The notes under the pieces are model-generated. The model was not told the DNA's origin. It worked only from the letters and a program-made list of their open reading frames with translations, and ran no database searches. A DNA stretch of 29,706 bases, taken from contig CAJUQB010000060.1 of the NCBI GenBank assembly GCA_910588285.1, forward strand, positions 1-29,706. Direction: 5' to 3'. Made by a program: the position numbers and the translations under genes. Below are positions 1 to 6,322 of the stretch, in pieces. This DNA comes from an uncultured Lachnospiraceae bacterium (GTDB lineage: Bacteria; Bacillota; Clostridia; Lachnospirales; Lachnospiraceae). Each line of letters opens with the position of its first letter. Position 1 is the first letter of the stretch.

Positions 1-21
1 AAAGCCAGATGCTGCTGTTGA

Positions 22-330
22 ATCATAAAGGTATTTAAAATCACTTATACTAGGAATACAGCAAATAGTAAGATCACCGTCGGAACACACTATACTTCCA
101 TTGGTATTACTTCTGCCCAGGCAAATAGCTGGGTGGAATTTACGCCAGCTATGATCAAAATACCAGGCAATCCTAACGTACTTGCCCTATTCCCTTTGGC
201 TGTTGCCAGTTCGAATGGCAGTACTGATGATATATATTTTCTAGGTTCCGCAAATAGTGCAGCAAATTTTAGGGTTTGGTATCCCAGGGCATCTACGTTA
301 TATATTCGTTTTATATATTTTTATAAATAG
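22..330 (+). CDS. C-terminal piece of a phage tail-fibre-like protein
   Basis: An open frame follows a TGA at 19-21 and ends with TAG at 328-330, about 102 residues. It has no convincing start: the first usable codon is GTG at 133, without a ribosome site, so this is probably a 5'-truncated or frameshifted end. The protein is rich in Ser, Thr, Asn, Gly and aromatics (for example VGTHYTSIGIT and LGSANSAANFRVWY), as in the beta-rich receptor-binding tips of phage tail proteins. It converges with the tail-like gene on the other strand, and the two stop codons touch. The assignment rests on composition and on that neighbour, not on a recognised domain. A different frame reads KPDAAVES then stop at 26-28 and could be the end of an upstream gene. 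Confidence 0.4.
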   Translation: MIKVFKITYTRNTANSKITVGTHYTSIGITSAQANSWVEFTPAMIKIPGNPNVLALFPLAVASSNGSTDDIYFLGSANSAANFRVWYPRASTLYIRFIYFYK

Positions 331-702
331 CTATTTAAGGTCACACACTTTGTAGATAGCCTGACCATTTACCCAAAAAATAACTCTAAGCTGCCATTGC
401 GTGCCTGATATTATTGGATCTACCCCAAGTATCCTGTATGTACCAGTATTTGGGATAAGAGGTATATCTGCTACCATATCAATACGGGTTTTTGGAACGA
501 GAAATGTAGAATAACCCTCTATGCCAAAATCCAAGCCATGTTGTAGATCATATGTTTTTAAAAGTGTTTTATCGTCTACTTGTTGTTTTGTATAGTATCG
601 CCCATCATGAGTATGGTCTTTCGGGGTACGGGAATCTGATAATCTTGGGTCGGTATCGCTAACTTTGCCACTTAAATCCGTGTTTAACAAGATAAAACAC
701 AT
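331..702 (-). CDS. Phage tail-fibre/collar-like protein fragment
   Basis: The frame stays open on the minus strand from 792 to the TAG at 331. I chose the ATG at 702 because tail-like sequence begins right after it; no ribosome site supports either start. Residues about 12-40 contain DPRLSDSRTP, then DHTHDGRYYTK and QQVDD. This D-x-RLSDxRTPxxHTHxxRYYT pattern is common in tail-fibre proteins of Firmicutes prophages. The C-terminal 80 residues are a beta-rich tip of unknown fold. At about 120 residues it is much shorter than a full fibre, so the N-terminal anchoring part is missing. Upstream the frame runs into an unrelated promoter region. It is probably a relic of a prophage or tailocin lying off the left edge. 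Confidence 0.5.
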   Translation of the reverse strand: MCFILLNTDLSGKVSDTDPRLSDSRTPKDHTHDGRYYTKQQVDDKTLLKTYDLQHGLDFGIEGYSTFLVPKTRIDMVADIPLIPNTGTYRILGVDPIISGTQWQLRVIFWVNGQAIYKVCDLK

Positions 703-759
703 GGGGCAATTATGGGGCAAGGAATTATATAAAATAGTATACAAATTTGGAAAAAATAC

Positions 760-788
760 TTTATATTCTACAAAAATCAATATATTAT
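760..788 (+). promoter_or_regulatory. Promoter of candidate small RNA A
   Basis: TTTATA at 760-765, a 17-bp spacer, and TATTAT at 783-788. The matching boxes in copy B are TTTACA and TATTAT at the same spacing. Confidence 0.5.
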
Positions 789-844
789 ACATATATGTGC
801 AAGGAGGGAAGCCCTTCTTCGGCTTTCTACCTTTGGAACAGGAA

Positions 845-874
845 CCCGGTAAACATGATGTTTGCGGGCTTTTT
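845..874 (+). terminator. Rho-independent terminator of candidate small RNA A
   Basis: The stem is CCCG plus AAACAT paired with ATGTTT plus CGGG, and it runs directly into CTTTTT. The T-run is shared with the start of the palindrome at 870-915. Confidence 0.6.
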
Positions 875-926
875 GTGATATAGGAAATTCCTCCGGATTT
901 CCTATATCACAAAAAGCCCTCCGGGC
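870..926. repeat. Dispersed palindromic repeat, copy 1
   Basis: A perfect inverted repeat has arms at 870-887 and 898-915 (18 bp, extendable to 19) and exposes TCCTCCGG in its loop. The short stem GCCCTCCGGGC follows at 916-926. Read on the minus strand, GCCCGGAGGGC followed by TTTTT is a compact terminator, which would suit the small minus-strand gene at 995-1165. The palindrome and short stem recur without change at 9367-9423 inside the island, so this is a dispersed element. A different GC-rich hairpin follows it here (933-977). Confidence 0.7.
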
Positions 927-994
927 GGGATCACACTGCGGCGGAGAGGAAATATATCGCGAAAGCGATCCGCCGTATATGTAACCAGGATGAT

Positions 995-1165
995 TTAATC
1001 ATCCCGTTTTTCTAAAGATATGGGATATCCATTTCCTTGAAGGTCGGTGGAAATATCATTGAGGTGCTGCCTTGGGGAACGGTGTTTCTTCTCGTTTATA
1101 ATGCCGCTTTCCCACGCTCCTTTTGGGGCGGTACGGATACTTTTGTCTTTATCGGTTACTTTCAT
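995..1165 (-). CDS. Small protein of unknown function, 56 residues
   Basis: I do not recognise this gene. On the minus strand an AGGAGG (around 1171-1176) sits a good distance before the ATG at 1165, and the frame runs 56 codons to TAA at 995-997. The protein starts MKVTDKDKSIRTAPKGAW and ends SLEKRDD. It is strongly charged (many Lys, Arg, Asp) with no membrane segment and no cysteine, so a small soluble or nucleic-acid-binding protein is possible. Downstream on this strand, the short stem of the dispersed palindrome (GCCCGGAGGGC plus T5) would serve as its terminator. It lies in accessory DNA between the tail-like fragment and the DUF2085-like gene. The ribosome site and terminator are the main reasons to believe it. 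Confidence 0.6.
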   Translation of the reverse strand: MKVTDKDKSIRTAPKGAWESGIINEKKHRSPRQHLNDISTDLQGNGYPISLEKRDD

Positions 1166-1496
1166 TATGCCCTCCTAAATTTTGATGAAATTAGTATAAC
1201 CGGAATATGGGGAAATATTACAGTTCCAAACTGTGCTTCAGGAAGGAGAGCCAGCAGGATTTTGCATCTTGCTGGCATTATGAAAAATCTATATGAAAAA
1301 AGGTATCGCCTTTTGTAAATATATCATATTGGAAAAATGTGAAGCAAATATGGTAAAAGCATGAAAAAAATGTGAAAGGCGTCAGAGGAAATCGGAATGC
1401 GCCTCATTGCATGGCCTGCCTATCGTGAAATGCAATGAGGAAAAATAAGCGAAAAGAAATAAGCCTGTCTTGTAATCCTGGCGGATGCAGGCAGGC
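1166..1496. other. Gene-poor stretch with inverted repeats
   Basis: I see no supported gene here; the plus-strand frame at 1037-1318 is the antisense of the small gene and lacks a ribosome site. The stretch holds a likely minus-strand -10 box (TATACT) a little upstream of the small gene, a stem GCCAGCA/TGCTGGC at about 1251-1275, and an inverted repeat at 1402-1440. Confidence 0.5.
1402..1440. repeat. Perfect 11-bp inverted repeat
   Basis: CCTCATTGCAT at 1402-1412 pairs with ATGCAATGAGG at 1430-1440 around a 17-nt loop. There is no T-run after it in either direction, so a terminator role is weak. It lies just beyond the terminator of the DUF2085-like gene. Confidence 0.5.
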
Positions 1497-1498
1497 TT
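1441..1498 (-). terminator. Terminator of the zinc-ribbon/DUF2085-like pair
   Basis: The arms at 1461-1470 and 1489-1498 pair over 10 bp (AAGCCTGTCT with AGGCAGGCTT, one G-T). On the minus strand the stem is followed by a T-rich tract. It overlaps the stop codon of the DUF2085-like gene. Confidence 0.6.
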
Positions 1499-1856
1499 AT
1501 AGTATCAGCCTTCGTATCTTTTTAAAGGCATAAATATAAATGCTGAACAGGCCAAAGCCGCCGCAAATGCCGGTTAGAAACCTCCGTAAATTGGTTGATT
1601 CTTTGATGCCAATTTCCTGAACACCCCAATCTATTCCCATTACGCCCAGAAGCACGACAGAAATGCAAGGAGATATTTTCCAAAAGAAACCATATATGAT
1701 AGCCGAAAGCTGGCCTACGAATACACCAGTGCACCTGGCACATACCGGGAACTGATATCCTTTATAAAAAAAGCTGCGTTCTGGCATCTGGTGGCAGCCA
1801 CTTGCAGCACCGATATCGTCTAAAAGCCTTACCATTGATTTCCGCATTCTTGACAT
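1497..1856 (-). CDS. DUF2085-like small membrane protein
   Basis: The protein of about 119 residues has the hallmark of DUF2085: CHQMPERSFFYKG followed by QFPVCARCTGVFVG, the conserved C-H-Q and C-x-R-C-x-G pattern that may bind metal or sit near the membrane face. Hydrophobic segments follow, around GQLSAIIYGFFWKI, ISVVLLGVMGI and FLTGICGGFGLFSIYIYAF, so it should be an inner-membrane protein with about three helices. The biochemical role of the family is not known. I chose the ATG at 1856 because AAGGGTG lies 8 nt before it; the open frame extends further upstream but only through the preceding gene. It overlaps the zinc-ribbon gene by 28 bp, which suggests cotranscription and translational coupling. 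Confidence 0.8.
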   Translation of the reverse strand: MSRMRKSMVRLLDDIGAASGCHQMPERSFFYKGYQFPVCARCTGVFVGQLSAIIYGFFWKISPCISVVLLGVMGIDWGVQEIGIKESTNLRRFLTGICGGFGLFSIYIYAFKKIRRLIL

Positions 1857-2059
1857 ACATGGATCACCCTTGTGGTAGTTTTTGTTTTGGTCCTGCTTTT
1901 CCCGAATCCGCATAAGCCGCACAGAATACCGGGTATGCTAAAGAGAAGAAAACCAATGCAGGATTTTATCCATCCAAATCCTTTGGTTTTACTCTTTGTG
2001 GTGGTTTCTGTTCCGACCTGGCTGAGAACGTTTTGGCTTCCGCATTTTGGGCATTTCAT
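1829..2059 (-). CDS. Zinc-ribbon protein with one hydrophobic segment
   Basis: The 76-residue protein begins MKCPKCGSQNV and ends HVCQECGNQW, two CxxC pairs that would close one zinc ribbon. Between them lies a hydrophobic stretch (SCIGFLLFSIPGILCGLCGFG, interrupted by cysteines), flanked by Lys/Thr-rich linkers. The layout, with metal knuckles at both ends and a hydrophobic hairpin between them, resembles LITAF-like and other small membrane zinc-ribbon proteins; which family it belongs to is unclear. The start ATG at 2059 has AGGAGG at proper spacing. The gene overlaps the DUF2085-like gene in another frame, so the two likely form an operon ending at 1441-1498. Confidence 0.75.
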   Translation of the reverse strand: MKCPKCGSQNVLSQVGTETTTKSKTKGFGWIKSCIGFLLFSIPGILCGLCGFGKSRTKTKTTTRVIHVCQECGNQW

Positions 2060-2172
2060 AGTGTTTTCCTCCTGAAGAAATTTTTGAAGTAATCCTGTTA
2101 TAACATTAAAAATGTTGGTTAGTCAAGATAAAATCACAAGAAACTTAAGAGACCAGTACCAGGATACAACCA

Positions 2173-2326
2173 GTATACAAATTTAAAAAAAGTGCTTTAC
2201 ATTCTACAAAAATTCATTTATTATATATGTGTTGGAAAGGAAGCCCTTCTTTCGCTTTCTATCCTGCAAATTTTGCAATACATGCTGACATTATGTGCTT
2301 GTAATACATATTTGTGGGATTTTTTT
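2173..2326 (+). ncRNA. Candidate small RNA, copy B, with promoter and terminator
   Basis: The unit matches copy A from GTATACAAATTT onward, including the promoter and the GGAAGCCC-CTTCTTT-CGCTTTCTA hairpin (2239-2261). The predicted start is about 2231. Downstream sequence differs from A, but it also folds: ATCC at 2261-2264 plus GCAAAT at 2266-2271 pair with ATTTGT plus GGAT at 2310-2320, closing an inner TTGCAA/TTGTAA stem, followed by T7. Thus promoter and 5' hairpin are conserved while the terminator has changed in sequence but kept its form, which is what one expects of an RNA gene. It lies in the 314-bp gap between the zinc-ribbon gene and the DUF4190-like gene. Confidence 0.45.
2196..2224 (+). 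promoter_or_regulatory. Promoter of candidate small RNA B
   Basis: TTTACA at 2196-2201, a 17-bp spacer, and TATTAT at 2219-2224. This is close to the sigma-A consensus and at the same place in the repeat as in copy A. Confidence 0.55.
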
Positions 2327-2373
2327 ATATTTTTAAAAATGCCTGAAGCAGGCAGGGGAAAGGACATGAGATT

Positions 2374-3030
2374 ATGGCAAAAGGAAAATCACAATTTACG
2401 TTTCCATATTCCGAACGTTCCGAGCAGATCATCCGGGATTTTCTGCAGGCCAACGGTTTCCAGTACAAGGAGCCGAAGAATGCGGAGAGCTATTATTCCT
2501 ATAAGGATGGCATGTGCAACGGCGGATTACAGTACCAGGTTACCGGCAGCGGGATAACGGTATATTTTTTCTTGGGCAAGAGCAAGAAGCCGATGGTGGT
2601 AGACGATTCCTTTGTGGGCTCGGTGGCCAAGCAGCATTATAAGAATGTACTGAAGCCTCTGTTTGACGCGTTGAACAATCCGGAGGGATTTACCGGGGAT
2701 ACCCAGCTTTCCGGCGGCGCCAATACCCAGCGTCCCCCGGAGGGCAGTACATATTCCAAGAACATGTTTGAGGAGAGCACCAACAAGTCCAGAGAGAAAT
2801 TCGCAATTATTGCCTTTGTAATGTCCCTGATTGGCCTTGTGCTGTCCTGCCTGGGATTTACCTATGGAGTGGCGCTGATTATCATGGAATTTTATTTTGC
2901 CTTCCTTGGAATCAAGACCAAAAAGAAAGGTCTGGCCATTGCTGCAATCGTGATTGCAGGGGTATCCATCCTGATCCTGATTGCGGAGATCATCTTGATC
3001 GCAATGGGAGTGGCGTTTTATGGCTTATAA
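2374..3030 (+). CDS. DUF4190-like membrane protein with an N-terminal soluble domain
   Basis: The 218-residue protein has two parts. Residues 1 to about 110 are soluble and alpha/beta in look, with no motif I can name. After a low-complexity linker (GGANTQRPPEGSTYS) come hydrophobic helices from about residue 143: FAIIAFVMSLIGLVLSC, then a short loop and a second segment, then IKTKKKGLAIAAIVIAG and a long hydrophobic tail. The order FAI-helix, G-I-K-T-KKKG, AIAAIVI-helix is typical of DUF4190. It is therefore predicted to be anchored in the membrane with its N-terminal domain in the cytoplasm. The start ATG at 2374 follows AAAGGA. A terminator lies directly downstream, so it is probably a single-gene unit. 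The function is unknown. Confidence 0.7.
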   Translation: MAKGKSQFTFPYSERSEQIIRDFLQANGFQYKEPKNAESYYSYKDGMCNGGLQYQVTGSGITVYFFLGKSKKPMVVDDSFVGSVAKQHYKNVLKPLFDALNNPEGFTGDTQLSGGANTQRPPEGSTYSKNMFEESTNKSREKFAIIAFVMSLIGLVLSCLGFTYGVALIIMEFYFAFLGIKTKKKGLAIAAIVIAGVSILILIAEIILIAMGVAFYGL

Positions 3031-3041
3031 GAACTGGAGAG

Positions 3042-3068
3042 AAAGCTGTCGGGTTCCGGCGGCTTTTT
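3042..3068 (+). terminator. Terminator after the DUF4190-like gene
   Basis: AGCTGTCGG at 3044-3052 pairs with CCGGCGGCT at 3056-3064 (two G-T pairs) around a 3-nt loop, followed by T5. It separates the membrane protein from the GreA-family gene. Confidence 0.75.
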
Positions 3069-3110
3069 CTGCCATTGCAGGATATTTTTTTCATGTTTGG
3101 AGGTGAGAGC

Positions 3111-3611
3111 ATGCATGATCAGCTGACAGCCAATGATATCAAAAAGATGGAGGAGGAGATTGAGTACCGCAGGCTTGTTGTGCGCAAGGAAGCCATTGAG
3201 GCAGTGAAGGAAGCCCGGTCTCACGGCGATCTGTCAGAGAATTTTGAATATTATGCGGCAAAGAAGGACAAAAACAAGAATGAGAGCAGGATCCGCTATC
3301 TGGAGCGGATGATCCGTACGGCCCATGTGGTATCGGATCAGTCTAATGAGGATGAGGTTGGAATCAATAATACAGTGACTCTGTATATTGAGGAGGACGA
3401 CGTGGAGGAGACCTACAAGCTGGTGACCACAGTCCGGGGCAATTCCATTGAGGGAAGAATCAGTATCGATTCCCCGCTGGGGAAGGCCATTCTTGGAAAA
3501 AAGGTGGGCGAACGCGTACATATAAAGGTCAGCGATTCCTACGGCTATGATGCCGTGATACGCAAAGTGGAGAATACGGATGATTCTCAGGATGAGATAC
3601 GGAAGTTCTAG
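3111..3611 (+). CDS. greA: GreA/GreB-family transcription cleavage factor
   Basis: Gre factors reach into the secondary channel of RNA polymerase and stimulate cleavage of backtracked RNA. The 166-residue protein starts at the ATG at 3111, with GGAGGTGA just before it. The N-terminal coiled coil opens with LTANDIKKMEEEIEY. The tip motif EARSHGDLSENFEYYAA keeps the Asp and Glu that hold the catalytic Mg. The C-terminal FKBP-like domain has SPLGKAILGKKVGERV. It is about the usual length (156-160) but less typical than housekeeping GreA: KKDKNKNESRI replaces the usual run after the tip. It may be a second Gre paralogue. The next gene follows 41 bp later and may be cotranscribed. Confidence 0.88.
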   Translation: MHDQLTANDIKKMEEEIEYRRLVVRKEAIEAVKEARSHGDLSENFEYYAAKKDKNKNESRIRYLERMIRTAHVVSDQSNEDEVGINNTVTLYIEEDDVEETYKLVTTVRGNSIEGRISIDSPLGKAILGKKVGERVHIKVSDSYGYDAVIRKVENTDDSQDEIRKF

Positions 3612-3652
3612 TTCAATTTTTTGCACTTGAGATAGAATGGGAGAGGAAATCT

Positions 3653-4123
3653 ATGGGAGAACAAAATCAGGAGAAGGAAGAAGGGCTGGAGTTTCTGGAT
3701 CTTGAGCCGGAGATCAAGGAATTTGTGCGAAGGAGTGCCGCAGATTCCGATTATATTGCGCGGCTGAAGCCCCAGGGAGTCAGCCAGAAGCAGATTATCA
3801 ACCGGAAGAAGCGGGCCCGTGCCCGGGCCAGAAGAGGTCGGATGCATCCGCTGCTGTCTGTGCTGATTCTGCTTGCAGCAGTCATTGGCACGGCCTTGTG
3901 CGGCATCCTCTGGCTCAAGATCCCGGCCACCACAGTGCTTCTGGTCATTGTTCTGGAGGAGGTGCTGGCTGTGTGCCTGCGGAATACGCCGGTCTGGCTC
4001 CATCTGCTGGTGGTGATCGGGAATATCATACTGGGGATTGCCTTTGACATGGTGGTGTTCCTGCTGCTGGCCAACCTGGTATATCTGGCGGAGATTGTGA
4101 CAGCTTATTACCGGAGGCGGTGA
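3653..4123 (+). CDS. Membrane protein of unknown function
   Basis: I do not recognise the family. The 156-residue protein has an acidic N-terminus (EEGLEFLDLEPEIKEFVRR), then a very basic stretch (NRKKRARARARRGR, about residues 50-63), and then a hydrophobic half with about three or four helices: LLSVLILLAAVIGTALCGILWL, TTVLLVIVLEEVLAVCL and WLHLLVVIGNIILGIAFDMVVFLLLANLVYLA, broken by short turns. The basic block just before the first helix predicts a cytoplasmic N-terminus. The start ATG at 3653 follows GAGAGG. It sits 41 bp after the Gre gene on the same strand with no visible terminator between, so the pair may be cotranscribed. No catalytic motif is visible. Confidence 0.7.
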   Translation: MGEQNQEKEEGLEFLDLEPEIKEFVRRSAADSDYIARLKPQGVSQKQIINRKKRARARARRGRMHPLLSVLILLAAVIGTALCGILWLKIPATTVLLVIVLEEVLAVCLRNTPVWLHLLVVIGNIILGIAFDMVVFLLLANLVYLAEIVTAYYRRR

Positions 4124-4218
4124 AGGGGAGCAGGATTCTCAGCAGCCGTAAATCAAAATACATGGTGTTCCGTTTACAGCTTTGGAGGGCCCCTTTGACG
4201 CAAGGTCTGTACAATCAA

Positions 4219-4243
4219 ACAGCCTCCATGATACATGGAGGCT
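4219..4243 (-). terminator. Terminator of tRNA-Val
   Basis: AGCCTCCATG at 4221-4230 and CATGGAGGCT at 4234-4243 form a perfect 10-bp stem with a 3-nt loop. On the minus strand it lies 17 nt after the tRNA and is followed by a T-rich stretch (GTTTGATT). Confidence 0.7.
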
Positions 4244-4260
4244 GGCTACTTAATGAAAAT

Positions 4261-4333
4261 GGAAGCAATGGGGCTCGAACCCATGACCTCTCGCGTGTGA
4301 GGCGAACGCTCATCCCAGCTGAGCTATGCTTCC
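4261..4333 (-). tRNA. tRNA-Val (anticodon CAC)
   Basis: The minus strand folds as a full 73-nt cloverleaf. The acceptor stem is GGAAGCA/TGCTTCC, and the D arm holds AGCTCAGCTGGGATGAGC. The anticodon stem is TTCGC/GCGAG with loop CTCACAC, giving anticodon CAC for GTG codons. The T arm is ATGGG-TTCGAGC-CCCAT. CCA is not encoded. It has its own promoter and terminator. It is not the integration site of the nearby island: the island's left junction is about 235 bp away, inside a permease gene. Confidence 0.97.
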
Positions 4334-4344
4334 TGACAGATTCT

Positions 4345-4372
4345 ATTATACCACGTTGCAGAAGAAATGCAA
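4345..4372 (-). promoter_or_regulatory. Promoter of tRNA-Val
   Basis: On the minus strand TTGCAT (4367-4372) and TATAAT (4345-4350) are separated by 16 bp. The -10 box lies 11 bp before the tRNA. Confidence 0.75.
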
Positions 4373-4418
4373 GGGGAAATTATATTTCAATAAAAATTTT
4401 ATAGGTTATTATGAACAC

Positions 4419-4454
4419 GAGTTCTCCCTCCGGGATTCCCCGGAGGGAGAACTC
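4419..4454 (-). terminator. Perfect 16-bp hairpin after the permease remnant
   Basis: The arms at 4419-4434 and 4439-4454 pair without a mismatch around a 4-nt loop. The stem starts 3 nt beyond the permease stop codon (4458), which is where the terminator of the original ABC importer operon should be. There is no T-run, so it may act as an RNA 3'-end stabiliser rather than a classical terminator. Confidence 0.55.
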
Positions 4455-4457
4455 ATG

Positions 4458-4568
4458 CTATCCCAATCGCTTCAAATACCTTCGCTCCGCCATGCCCAGC
4501 AGCCCATACAAGCACATAGCTACAACACATAGAATGACAATGCTCATAATCACCCAATCCAGTTTAAA
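4458..4568 (-). pseudogene. Severed 3' end of the TauC/SsuC-type permease gene
   Basis: Read on the minus strand from the TT core (4568-4567), this piece encodes 36 residues ending in stop: FKLDWVIMSIVILC, then VVAMCLYGLLGMAERRYLKRLG. This is the last transmembrane helix and basic tail that close permeases of the nitrate/sulfonate/taurine family. The permease at 11609-12313 lacks exactly this part. Joining codon 232 of that gene to this piece keeps the frame and gives the family-typical GSQVFKLDW and a normal 268-residue protein. The frame continues into island DNA up to an ATG at 4649, but that stretch has no ribosome site, so expression of the piece is doubtful. The island between the two parts is the cause of the split. 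Confidence 0.88.
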
Positions 4569-4600
4569 GAGCTGTGACAATTTTAGGGAGGAAATGATCC
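4545..4600. other. Left attachment site (attL) of the island
   Basis: The proposed crossover core is the dinucleotide at 4567-4568 (TT on the minus strand). The host arm at and below 4566 is permease coding sequence. The island arm above 4569 reads TGTCACAGCTC on the minus strand. That arm is an imperfect inverted copy of the arm at attR, as expected for the two half-sites of a serine-integrase attP. The core cannot be fixed to the base by eye, because the two sites also share CAG a few bases away. Confidence 0.65.
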
Positions 4601-4800
4601 TTTGAGTATCCGGTGGTTCCATTTCCAGGGTCAGGAAGTTCCGTTTCATGGATCAGGACAAGCTGTGAATAAAATATTTTTATATACTTTGCACATCCAA
4701 TATGAAAAAATATCCCCATAGAGAGTCCGGGAACCATAGAAGAAGGTGGGGGTATATCGTCCCGGCCGGGGCTTCAGGGGGCGTGGGAGAGGAGCGTTAT

Positions 4801-5820
4801 ATGAAGGAAAAAGGGGCTACCTTAAGGGATGTGGCAAAAAAGCAGATCGGGATTGTGGTCAGCTTTGAGGAATACGACAGGGTGAGCAGCGGGGACAGCG
4901 GCTTTATGGCGGCTCTTTGGCAGCAGGTTTCGGAATATGGGTATACGCCTGCCTTTTTTCGGGCGGAATCCATGACAAAGAAACCGGGCAGCTTCAACAA
5001 CCATTATTATAACGGATTGTTTTACGTGGGAATGCGGCAGAAGAATGTTGCCGCAATATCTGCCCGGCAATATCTGCCGGCGATCTTGATTGACTGTCAT
5101 TATGAGGACGATCTGTTTTTCAAGCTGATGCCAGACTACGAGGAGGCCGTGAAACTGGCAATGGGCCGCCTGGGGCAGGACATATGCGTTGTGATGGCCT
5201 ATAAGAGCGAGGTGCTCCAAGGCGTTCTCCGGAAGTATGTAGCCAGGGAGGATATCTATCTCTATGACGAGCCGATACCCACTGCACAATTCCATCAGTT
5301 TATCCAAAGGAACCAGGGGCGCGGCTTTCTGGTGAGCGGAGATCTGCTGGCCCTGTATCTGAAAAAATATGTGGATCCTAGAGCGTGTTTGAAAATTCAT
5401 TCCCGCCATCTGCACGCTCCACTTTGCGGTATATTCGGACCAAATTCAGGTTACATAGCCCGCTATGCGCCCTTCATTTGGCCCAAATCTCCCACAAAGT
5501 GTAACGCACAGCTGCCGGAAAGCAATTTTCAAACACGCTCTAGGAAGCTTCTGGTACGTAGCTATCAGGATAACTATGGACTGAACGCGGATCTGTGCAA
5601 GGTGCTGGTGCCAGTGAAGCAGATCGCCCAGCAGGACATGAAGATCCTGGAGATGTTCCTTAAGCTGAAGGATGTGGAGGACATCGGCAAAAATCTATAC
5701 TTTCCCCCAAAATTCACATATCCCAAGGCCAATGATTCCTTACTCCAAACGGAACTGGAACACTATCTTCAAAATTATTTTTCCTGTTTTTCCTGGCAGT
5801 CACAACGAAGGTTGTGGTAA
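4801..5820 (+). pseudogene. LacI-family regulator without its DNA-binding domain, with an in-frame MITE
   Basis: The frame starts at the ATG at 4801 after GGAG. It begins like a LacI helix-turn-helix (ATLRDVAKK) but jumps straight to QIGIVVSFEEYD, the start of the periplasmic-binding-like effector domain. About 45 residues holding the recognition helix and hinge are gone. The effector domain then runs normally to a 162-bp insertion (a 160-bp MITE plus one TA), which adds 54 residues without a stop, and resumes as KLLVRSYQDNYGLNADLCKV. The family-like part ends near 5775, and the frame then runs into a GH13 remnant and stops at 5820. A regulator next to an amylase is the usual arrangement of a starch-use locus, so these two genes probably came together. 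It should not bind DNA. Confidence 0.75.
5379..5542. mobile_element. 160-bp MITE with TA duplication
   Basis: The element at 5381-5540 has perfect 17-bp terminal inverted repeats (GAGCGTGTTTGAAAATT) and is flanked by TA on both sides (5379-5380 and 5541-5542), as for Tc1/mariner- or IS630-like transposition. The two halves remain similar for about 70 bp inward, so the whole element can fold into one long imperfect hairpin. It encodes no transposase and depends on one elsewhere. It lies in frame within the LacI-family frame. Confidence 0.8.
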
Positions 5821-6250
5821 AGCTGGCCTATCTGCTGCTGACTTATTCCGGCAGCCCCAGCATTTATTATGGGGACGAGGCAGGCATGACAGGAGACGAG
5901 GGGCATAACCGTGTGCCGATGATCTGGGATAAGGAGAAACAGGTCACGGAGCTGGCAGATTTATTCGGAAAATGACGGCCCTGCGTAAGGAGCACACAGC
6001 ATTTTCCCCGAGAGATGGATCAAGGAGGAAATGAGGTACTGCTTTGACGGCGAGAACGAGGAGCTGTGGGCCCAGTCTACCTTCTTTCGGGCAGCGCTGG
6101 CTCACCTAAGAGGAGGAGGTTCTGGAGAAGGTCAGAAGAGCCCTGGATGTGACCATGAGAGTCTATCCTGCGGAAAACAGCGCCCCCTTCAAGACCGAGA
6201 ACAATTGTCCTGCAGCCTGGGATTTGAAAGGGGGGCTTTAAGAAATCGAT
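5781..6250 (+). pseudogene. Remains of a GH13 alpha-amylase family gene (neopullulanase type)
   Basis: In the frame beginning near 5781 the DNA reads KLAYLLLTYSGSPSIYYGDE, then AGMTGDEGHNRVPMIWD, the conserved end of the catalytic barrel of GH13 cyclomaltodextrinases and neopullulanases. That frame stops at 5973-5975. One base shift later it continues as MTALRKEHTAF, matching the helix after the barrel (typically LRKEHPAL), and stops again near 6030. Further weak pieces follow to about 6250. The catalytic Asp/Glu region is missing, as is everything before it. Nothing here should be active. The upstream end is fused to the LacI-family remnant, so one deletion probably removed the sequence between regulator and enzyme. 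Confidence 0.7.
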
Positions 6251-6322
6251 AGCTCTGGAACAGGGGAGGCAGTGGCTTGTATAAGCTGCCGGCTCCCCTG
6301 AAATCTTACACAGCCGGGAGCG

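Larger units (their letters stand above)
737..874 (+). ncRNA. Candidate small RNA, copy A, with promoter and terminator
   Basis: A -35 box TTTATA at 760-765 and a -10 box TATTAT at 783-788 are separated by 17 bp and predict a transcript from about 795. It would contain GGAAGCCC (807-814), a pyrimidine loop CTTCTTC and the pairing strand GGCTT. It ends at a terminator: CCCG at 845-848 pairs with CGGG at 865-868, an inner AAACAT/ATGTTT stem lies inside, and T5 follows. The unit from 737 is repeated at 2173 with the same promoter spacing and the same hairpin, so the conserved part includes the promoter. No open frame with a ribosome site fits the predicted 80 nt. The function is unknown. The pyrimidine loop could pair with purine-rich ribosome sites, which is inference. 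Confidence 0.42.

Noticed and set aside
1037..1318. 93-codon plus-strand frame
   Set aside because: No ribosome site; it overlaps the better supported small gene on the other strand.
4261..4333. tRNA-Val as the integration site of the island
   Set aside because: The island junction lies in the permease gene, 235 bp away, and the tRNA is complete with its own promoter.
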